Under the pieces are notes generated by a model that was given only the letters and a program-made list of their open reading frames with translations, ran no database searches and was not told the origin of the DNA. Shown here piece after piece: positions 31,601 through 40,100 of a stretch of 64,000 nucleotides of DNA (positions are counted from its first letter, which is position 1; each line of letters begins with the position of its first letter). The translations under genes were made by a program, and so were the position numbers. The stretch covers positions 248,001 to 312,000 of the forward strand of contig JAPFFF010000016.1 in assembly GCA_039105265.1 (NCBI GenBank). The letters are read 5' to 3'. The DNA comes from Tritrichomonas musculus (Eukaryota > Parabasalia > Tritrichomonadida > Tritrichomonadidae).

Positions 31601-33643
31601 TATTTCTTCATCTTTTTGTTCCCTGATGATTTGTATCAGAAAAAGATCAAATTTTGCATGTCGAAGTTGAATTGCATTGTAATGCAAGAACAGAACTAAT
31701 GAATCAACAAATTTGACCATTTCCAGCAGTTTTGAATCATGAAGAAGAGTCGTTAAAAGAACTGTAACCGCTTTTGTATGCCTGATACAAAAAGTTGGAA
31801 CAAGAGATGATAATTGATCACCTGCAATTAATTGAATCAAATTAACCGTCAATTTTTGTGGGATATTTTCTTTATCAAAAACAATTGAAATTGCTTTTGA
31901 AAGAGAATTGTAATGGCTCCTTGAAATCTTCATTGAATGAGCAACCAATGAGAAAAATTGAATACTTTTCAGCATAAAGTTCTCAATTACTTCACTCTTT
32001 TCAACTTTTTGATAAGACGTTATTAAAGGATTCAGAAAAGATGAAAACGAATCAGTTATTGACCGTTGATGAAGAAACGACTCATTCAAAGTTGTCAGAA
32101 CGTCATTGGCAAGCAAAACAAACCTTTCTTCAGGGAACGATGAGAAGCAATTTGTCAAAATCTGCTCTAATATACTTATCAGAAAAAGAGGGATTTCTTT
32201 CTGTTGTTTTGACAAGAACGATAGTAAAGACGATAGAACAAAGCTTCTCAAAGGCACCTCAAACAAAAAGGAGAAATAAAACGAATCAAAAGAAGAGTCA
32301 GAAAACAAGTACGACAAAGCGTTAGGAGCATTCAAAATAGATGAAATGAGAAGCAAAATTGAAGTTCTTGCAATTTCAATTGATTTGACTTGACCCTGTT
32401 CGACCGAATAATGAAGTTTTTGATAGTGCAAAGAACTTATCATTAAAGCACGACATAACGATTGAACCTTATCGTTGTTATCGGCATCATTGAAATCAAA
32501 TGAAGCAAAGACGTTGCTCTGTATAATGCGATGCGTTATCTCGGCAAAAAGAAGAGGTTCGTGGATCCATTTCATGAAGATGTTGTTAATTATATCAAGT
32601 TTTGACTTCATCAAAATTTGAATGACAAAATAACGGATTGTATTGAATATTTCATACTCCTTATCGTCGGTGATGTGAAAAACGGTCAATGATGGATGGA
32701 AGAATGGAGGTGATATCAAAATATTGGCCTCTTTTGGCCTTACGTACTCAGGCAAAAGCGAACATAAAAGCAAAAAAGTGACACTGAAATCTAACAAATA
32801 TTTATCGTCTTTAACGTTCTTGAGTAGCTCTGATAGTGAGCTCAATAACGTGGTTATTAAGAAGGATTCATTGCATGACGCTTGGATGATTAATGTGATT
32901 CGGCTCGCTATTTCATCGCTTATTAATTTGATCAGTTCAACCGTTTCTGGAAACGAAATTTGCTGATTCAAATTGACTCCGTTCGTGAAGCCTGGTCCAT
33001 CCCAGAAGCACAAACTGAACGATACAGAAGGCGATACAGGTGGCAATAAATTTTGAATTCGGTAAACGTTCTTCATGTTCAGAAAAGGTGGATTTGTCTT
33101 CAAAAAGAGCCAAATTGAATTCCCGAAAATTGAAAAAATTTTTCCTTTCGTTTCAAATGACAGGTGCTTCGATAGATGCGAAAACAACGAAAGTGAACTA
33201 AGCTCGAGTCGTGATATTGAATGCATAATTAGTAAGGTTATCTCTTCGGCAATTTGGCTGGGAAAAAAACGATCAAATTCTTCACATAAAATTTCAATGT
33301 AGGCAAACAAATTGACTGGATTTTTCCCCAACTGATTGGCTATACTGAAAATGGTGTATATTAATTGAAATGATTCTGGTGGGAAAATAATATTCATTGA
33401 ATAAAAATCTCGTAAGTATTCTAGAGTGTCATCTGGCGATTGATATTTATCATATTGAAAAAATAGAAATAAAGAGTGGTAATGTGCTGAGAATAAATAT
33501 TGTCGTAATGCATTAGAGTGAACTTTGATCATTTTTGTGAGACTTTTCGAAAGAAGAGAATAAAATTGAGCATTTTTGTTTTGTTTAATGTTTATCATCC
33601 ATGAAAGATAAAACATAAGAACTGTCGATACCAATAATGGCAT
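25631..33643 (-). CDS. BEACH-WD40 protein, at least 2670 residues
   Basis: This is a second giant BEACH-family protein, paralogous to the one at 9.3-18.1 kb. Counting from the first ATG (33643), the order is: an armadillo-like helical scaffold (about 1-1750) with a concanavalin-like insertion around 760-900; a PH-BEACH domain (about 1850-1930, with the pattern [17 protein letters not shown]); a BEACH domain (about 1945-2200, with [22 protein letters not shown] at its start and [13 protein letters not shown] at its end); a Ser-rich linker; and WD40 repeats (about 2410-2665). It probably acts in vesicle or lysosome traffic. The coding frame clearly continues upstream of this ATG (see the next entry), so the true N terminus is longer. 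Codons near 26.2-26.7 kb are unusually GC-rich. Confidence 0.9.
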   Translation of the reverse strand: [2670 protein letters not shown]

Positions 33644-33940
33644 TTGTTTATGAATATTTGAAAGTTGGTCATTTAGTAAAAATAAATAATCGTAATTGCA
33701 TTCTAAATCAAAGTCATGCTGAATAAGAACGTCACAAAAATCTTTTCCAGACTCTAATTCGTGCGATATTGCTTTGATTTCTGATGACGAGTACTGGGGA
33801 AACTGAATTAATTCTATTAACGTGCCGATCCCTGCTGGAAGCTCTCCTTGCGATGGATCATAATTTATTTTTAATGAAATGATCTCTACACAAAGATTTT
33901 CGGGCGAAAGAAGGGATAAATTAGTCAGTTGATTTTGATT
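33644..33940 (-). other. in-frame 5' extension of the second BEACH gene without an ATG
   Basis: The frame of the BEACH gene stays open for 99 codons upstream of the ATG at 33643, until a stop at 33941-33943. The encoded residues look like genuine protein: they include NLSLLSPENLCVEIISLK and IELIQFPQYSSSEIKAI, with balanced composition, unlike the AT-rich noise around. There is no in-frame ATG in the extension. A small 5' intron, a non-ATG start (a CTG at 33926-33928 is available) or a sequence error near 33930-33960 would each explain this. A second open stretch in another frame runs up to about 33920. Confidence 0.65.
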
Positions 33941-33943
33941 TTA

Positions 33944-34556
33944 TAAAATTTTCTCTATTTAGGAATTCTCCACTCAAAAAGTTGATATGAATTGTATCAT
34001 CTGTGATCTTATTGAAATCAAATTGAAATCAATAGATTAAAAAACTAATTATTAAGATATAAAGCATAAATGTAATGATTATTTTATTTAATATTTTTAC
34101 TTTATATTAATATTATTAATTTATTTATCGCTTTAAACGATTGTTAATTTATTTTTTTTAAGATAAATCAATATTATTTTTCTGAAAGTTTATATAAATA
34201 AATTTTGTAAACTTCATAAAATTTAATTTTGATAAGGATTAAACGTCTTTACTATTTGAATTTATGAAAATTTTTATCTTGTTTATTTTAAAAAATAATA
34301 TAAATACTTCAATCTTTTTCAATCAAATGATAGATTATTTAAATAAAAATAAATCATTTTATAATTTTAAAATATCAAATAATAATGAAGAAAGAATATT
34401 TGATGAAAAAAACACTTATTTATGATTTTATCATGTATAAACGAATGAGCAAAATAATAAAAGCATATTTAAATAAAATATATATAAAAAAAAAAAAAAT
34501 TATAAATTTGATTTTTATAACATATTGAATCTTTTTGATATAACTTTTCACGTGGC
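33944..34556. other. intergenic spacer
   Basis: AT-rich spacer of about 610 bases with no supported gene on either strand. AAACGATTG at about 34135-34143 could belong to the promoter of the BEACH gene, about 200 bases from the start of its open frame. An A run of 13 bases is near 34487. Confidence 0.45.
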
Positions 34557-36152
34557 TTACATCTTTATTGGTGATCTGACGCGAATGGAAAATGCCTTTG
34601 CATTTCCAGACATATTTTCGTCTCTGAAGAACTGAATCTTCCTCGGACTAGGAGGAAGAGTTCTAACCTTTTGAGCATTTTCAAGCTGTATTTGCTTCTT
34701 TGATTTCTTTTTCTTTCCTCTATCATCTAATGTTCCTTGTTCATTAATTCCACCGTTTGCTAACTGATTTTGTACTTCTGAAAGTTTTTCTATGTAAGGC
34801 TTTCCATCCCATTCGAAATCTATGCCATTTTTGGATTTATAATCAATAAGTAAAAGATATAACTTTTTCTCAAGTCTTGGAAGAGTGGTTTTGAATCTTC
34901 TACGAGCCTTTTCTTCCTTCATGAGTTGTTGAGCATATCCTCGTCCTCTAGACATCAATCTTTGGGGATCTGCAGTTGCCTCCAGTACTTCATTATAATC
35001 TCTAATAATATCTTCTCTTTGATTTATCGATTCTAAAATTGAATGACAATCAACAGCAATCTTCTTTAATCTTAAAATTTCGGCTTCTAAAAATGTGAAT
35101 TCTCTGACATTTCGTTCAGATTCAGTTTCTTGCTTTGGTGGTTCATTGTTATCGTTTGTAGATTCTTGATTCTCAACATTTTCTTCAAAACGTGGTCTGG
35201 ATTCAACTGCCACATGAAGCAAATTCCAAAGGTTTACCACTTCTTGTCGTTGTTCAGAAATCAAATCAGGTAATTTTTGGTCTCGGAGTGCGGATAATTT
35301 GTTTATCTCTTCTTTGCAATCATTAACCACATCATCTCCAATGGTTGAATGACTAGATAAAAAGGCTGTTCTTTCTTTATCAGGAATACTTAATAAGTCC
35401 CAAAGGTGAGTAATTGTAACAGCCATTTCCGATATTATAATTATTCTTTGTATTTTTACTTTTTCTAACTTAATACGGAGATTATCAAGTTTTTCAAGTT
35501 GAGGATCAGATAATAATTTAGACTTTAATGTTTCTCTATCATCTTGTTCTTTTAACGTAGTATTTAATTCCTTTAGTAAATTTTTGACTGAATCTTGTAA
35601 CTTATTTCTTTTTTGTTCACGCTCATCTTTGATTTTGGAGAGTTCTCCTATTTTTGTTTTGAACCTATCAATTCTTTCACGAGTAAAATCTGCATTACCA
35701 AGAGCTGAAAACTCTCCTCGCTCTTCATTAGGAATATCCAAAAGATCAAAAAGTTCGTTTGCTATATGAATTAAATTTTCAATTTTGTTAACACGCTCAG
35801 CAATTTCTAGTTTAAATGTTTCATAATCATGGCTTGCAACTTCGAGTTGTTTTAATAAATTATTAGGCTGAATTTTGTATTCTTCTGAAAAGCGCTTTTC
35901 GATTTCATTATCTGGCACTCCATATGCTTTCATTGCTTGTTTGTGCTTTGAATGAGTATCAATTATTTGTTCGCGAGTTTCTTTGCATACATTTGAAAGG
36001 TGTGAAACGAATTCTGAATATAGTTGACGAAAAGAATCATTGAGTGCATCGATTTCTTGAGTGCGTTGTTCTTCTGTAACTCCAAGTTCATCCCATAATG
36101 AATATACTTTGGGAATGATCTTTATTTCAAACATCTTATCTTGGTTATCCAT
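34557..36152 (-). CDS. MAP65/Ase1/PRC1 family microtubule bundling protein
   Basis: This is a 531-residue protein with the hallmark features of the MAP65/Ase1/PRC1 family, which crosslinks antiparallel microtubules in the spindle midzone and other arrays. The family's repeated tryptophan motifs are present: SLWDELGVTEEQR (about residue 19), HLWDLLSIPDKERTAF (about 247) and NLWNLLHVAVESRPRF (about 307). The conserved spectrin-like microtubule-binding part is at about 395-470 (RGRGYAQQLMKEEKARRR, then the LPRLEKKLYLLLIDYKSKNG stretch). The C-terminal tail is basic and contains SPRK and SPIK motifs, possible CDK-type phosphorylation sites, as in other family members. The length is slightly shorter than in animals and plants. 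The ATG at 36152 is supported by a TACGTT element about 42 bases upstream on the same strand. Confidence 0.9.
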   Translation of the reverse strand: MDNQDKMFEIKIIPKVYSLWDELGVTEEQRTQEIDALNDSFRQLYSEFVSHLSNVCKETREQIIDTHSKHKQAMKAYGVPDNEIEKRFSEEYKIQPNNLLKQLEVASHDYETFKLEIAERVNKIENLIHIANELFDLLDIPNEERGEFSALGNADFTRERIDRFKTKIGELSKIKDEREQKRNKLQDSVKNLLKELNTTLKEQDDRETLKSKLLSDPQLEKLDNLRIKLEKVKIQRIIIISEMAVTITHLWDLLSIPDKERTAFLSSHSTIGDDVVNDCKEEINKLSALRDQKLPDLISEQRQEVVNLWNLLHVAVESRPRFEENVENQESTNDNNEPPKQETESERNVREFTFLEAEILRLKKIAVDCHSILESINQREDIIRDYNEVLEATADPQRLMSRGRGYAQQLMKEEKARRRFKTTLPRLEKKLYLLLIDYKSKNGIDFEWDGKPYIEKLSEVQNQLANGGINEQGTLDDRGKKKKSKKQIQLENAQKVRTLPPSPRKIQFFRDENMSGNAKAFSIRVRSPIKM

Positions 36153-37132
36153 TTTTTATTTTTTTCAATCTAAACGGACGGTTCTCAATCTTAAACGTAT
36201 TAAAAATTTATATTGATAAAATTTAATTCCATAAAATTTACCGATTGTTTCAAAATATTTTTTAATTTTTATACAAAAATAAATACTTGAATAATATTTT
36301 ATATTTATGAATAAAATATTAATTATATTTATGAACCTTTAATTCATTTGAATTTCAAATTTTGAAATTATGAGACATATATTTGAATCTTTCTCATTTT
36401 TCTAAATAACAAGTTAATTTCGATAAATATATCCAATTAAAATTGTGATGTTCTCTTTTTTTTTTTTTTTTTTTGATTAATCCATTTCTGATATGATTGT
36501 TTTGAGAATTTTAATTTGAGTTGTTCTTAAATTGGAATTAAAAATATGATAAGTTTTAAAGGTGCTTTCTCAATTTAAGGTCCTCCTTTCCAAAAAAATG
36601 TCAATTATTCGATATTGAATTAACTCATAGAATACTTAATTCAATAGAGCATTTTTCAGAAAAAGTTTTGGTGAAGTATAAAAAAAATATGGCCTCAACG
36701 ATTATAATTTGTTTTATTAAAAATTTTATTGATTTTTAATTCTTTGATTTCAATCTGTTAAAAAATGTAATAGATAAGATTTCATGAAAATGTTTTTATT
36801 AAATTATCATTGATGATATTGAACATTTAATGCAATATTGAAATACTGGGCGATCTCTTTACCGTTTAAATTGATTTAAAGAGATTGATTCTGTATGTCT
36901 ATGACATTTTAGTAAATTGTCAAGATTTATAAATCTAATAACATGTTCACTTTTTGTATACTTTTATAACAAAAAGTGAAAACGATTCAAGTGCAGCTCA
37001 CAAAAAAAAAAAAAAAAATACACCTGCAAATCAAGAAATACCTGCTCAAAAAGTGGACATTAATGATATATATGAACAATAAAGAATAATAATAATAAAA
37101 AAAAAAAAAACTAAGTTTTTATTATAAATTTT
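36153..37132. other. 980-base intergenic spacer
   Basis: No gene is supported on either strand. AACGTA (plus-strand sense) at 36194-36199 probably serves the minus-strand MAP65 gene, since its core is palindromic. T runs lie at 36457-36474 and an A run near 37003-37018. No terminal inverted repeats with target duplications were found. Confidence 0.45.
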
Positions 37133-40100
37133 TTATAATTTAGAATCTTTCTGCTTTAAAGATTCGTAAGAAATGAGAGGCTGTGTATTCAAATCATTTG
37201 CCTTCTTCCTCTTAAACACGATAACCACGATGACAACAATCACAATTGCCACGACCACTGCAATTACGATTCCAACAGCGACGAATGCCTTTGATTTCTT
37301 TTCTTCATCGTCGTCGTCAGGAGATGGCTCGCCGGAAGGAGACATCGAGTTGGTCTGAGTGACGGTTACAGGAGGTGAAGTGGTGGCTGTGACAGGAATT
37401 GTATTTGACTTTGAAGGTGATTCAGAAGGTGATTCAGAAGGTGATTCAGAAGGTGATTGTGAAGCTGTTGGAGACCTAGGAATTGTTGGAACAGGCGGTG
37501 GAGTTGGATTATGATCTTCGTTTTCAGTTTCAGTTCCGAAGAAGTAAAGTTGGGCCACTGAGATGCAATCAGATGCAGATTTGCCACTCAATTTTAAGAA
37601 TCTTACATTTTCATTAATTTCGCATTCATTTGCATCGTTCTTATCGTTTGACCAACTTCCAGAAAAGTCTTTCCAATCCTTTCCATCGGAAGAGACGGAG
37701 AACTTGTACTCTTTGATTGCTGTATTCTTTTCAGCAGAAGAAGGAATGTAACGTACTTTATGAAGGTTAACAATTCGATCAATTTCTATTGAAATTGATT
37801 GTTGTTCAGTTTCACCTTTCTTTGAAATCCAATACGTGTCTTCATTATCATCAATTGCTTTCGATGCTTCGTGTCCATCTTGTTGTGATGTTGCTGAAGC
37901 TGTTGCTGTTGTTAATCTAATTTTGTCTTCATTTATTTCAAGCGCGTCTTTATAAGAGAATCCATAAGAAGCGATTAACAACGAACTATAAACAATACTT
38001 GAACGACAAATTTGGATTTCTTTAAGTGTGACAATTGGATCTTCTCCTTCAGTGAATGTCGATGTTGAAAGTTGACCGTTTATGTAGATCTTCAACATTG
38101 TGTTTCTCTCACGGACACAAGTAACATTCAGACTTTCATATTTGGCTATGTCTTCCTTTGATTGGACTGAAAGAGAATGAACGGTGAACAAGACATGATT
38201 ATCTTTAATTTCAACTGAAATTTTATTTTCTTCATCTTTGATTAAGACGACATTATTAACGTCTTTGTGGTCTTTAATGTTGAGTTGAATTGTGAAGCTT
38301 TCAAGGTGATATTCTTGGAACGATAGAAGGCTGTTTGATTCAATTGGGCCAATTTGATTTGGAACAGTAACTATCATATTTCCAGCCATATAAACATAAT
38401 CAACATTAGTGTTCAAAACATTACCAATTGAATCTTTAACATCATGAAGAGTAATGTTGTAATGTGTGTTGTTTTCAAGTGATTTCGATAAGTAAAGAGA
38501 AACGGTTCTTAAATCACCACGAAGTTTGCCTTTCTCTATTTGAATGCCTTGGTAATTATTGATGTCAAATCGAATCTTTTTATTGAATCGAATTTGAATT
38601 TCTTTCTGATTGATTGCTTTGACTATTTCGATCTCAGCACATTTGTCATCTTGTGTTGGTTCGAAATCGATAATTCTTGTTTCTCTAGGTTGAAGGGTAA
38701 CTTTAATTATATCTCCATAATTCTGTGCTTGTCCTTCATGAAGTTCTTCAACTGTGTTGAAATCAAGAATGACTTTCCGATAAGTTGTTGGAATATTTTC
38801 AGGTACTCCAATTTCTCTATTCAAATTAATTGTGTATTCTTTAACTTCATTTGATGGATTTCGAATTGCTATCGTTCCTCGATCATTAAACCAAGCTGAA
38901 TAACCATAAACTTGGCCTGATCCAGGAGCTCCACCGAATATTTGAGAATGCTCAAGAACAGAATGTCTATTTTCGATGTAATTCAAAACTTCAGAATTAA
39001 CATACCATTTATCTCCTTCATCAATCATTGAATAAGTATAGTAAAGCTCAAAGAAAGAAGTACCTCTCATTCCAACCATTAAAAGATACCTTCTAAATTC
39101 ATCATCATCGAGTGAATTCTTTAATTGTGTTCCTGTTTGGCCGTAGATTGGATCATGATTATAAACTGATTGTTGTGGAAGTTGGAATTGATAATGCGTG
39201 TAAAATTCATGATAAACATTATCTCGATAATTCAACATTTGATCTGCTAATGTATCTTTATCGGTGATCTTGGTGTAGCCGACATCATTTGATATTTGAA
39301 CCCAAATGGAATTCGTCCATTGAAGATGGAAAGGAGAAGGATTAACATAGCATGTTAATGAAATCCACAAATTATTTACATTGTTTTCATCAGCTGTTTT
39401 TCTCATGCTTTTGAAAACTTCAATGTATCTCTCCCAATAATCAGTGAATTCATAAACATTGTCATAACCGCCAACCATATGATCATGTTCTTTATTTTGA
39501 CATGGATGTAAAAGCCAACCATCAAGCTTGTAATAATTCACCTTATAGTCTCGTATCCATTCATTCCAGAAATCTTTCAATTTCTCGGTATATTTGGCCG
39601 ATGCTACATCAATGTCGCCACTTTGTGCATTGTAAAATCCATTGCCTGCTGATTCTATCATGCGTGCAAAATTACTATTAAAGTTGTAGCCTCCTCGTGG
39701 ACCTAGCCAGACACCAAAATCAGATGAAACACTATGTGCAAAGTCTGCAGGTTTATTAAAACCATCCTGGAATTTGTTGTTTATTGTCCAAAATCCAACT
39801 TCGTTAAAAGTTGTTCCAGAACGAGCTTCATCATAAGTGTAATACTTTGATGAATTGTAATTATAATTGTTCCAACCATCGTCGATTACATAAGAATCAA
39901 GCGGTTTGACACCCATTTGAGTACATCCTTTTTCAATCTCTTTAAATGATGATAAAATGTTGGATTCTGTAATTGTTAACATCCAATCATACCACGAATT
40001 ATATTGCTTTCTAAATTTGTTCTCAACTGAAATGTCAGTTATATATGAATAGAAATCATTTCGAACAACTTCAATGTTTGAACTTCGTGCTGTTCCAATA

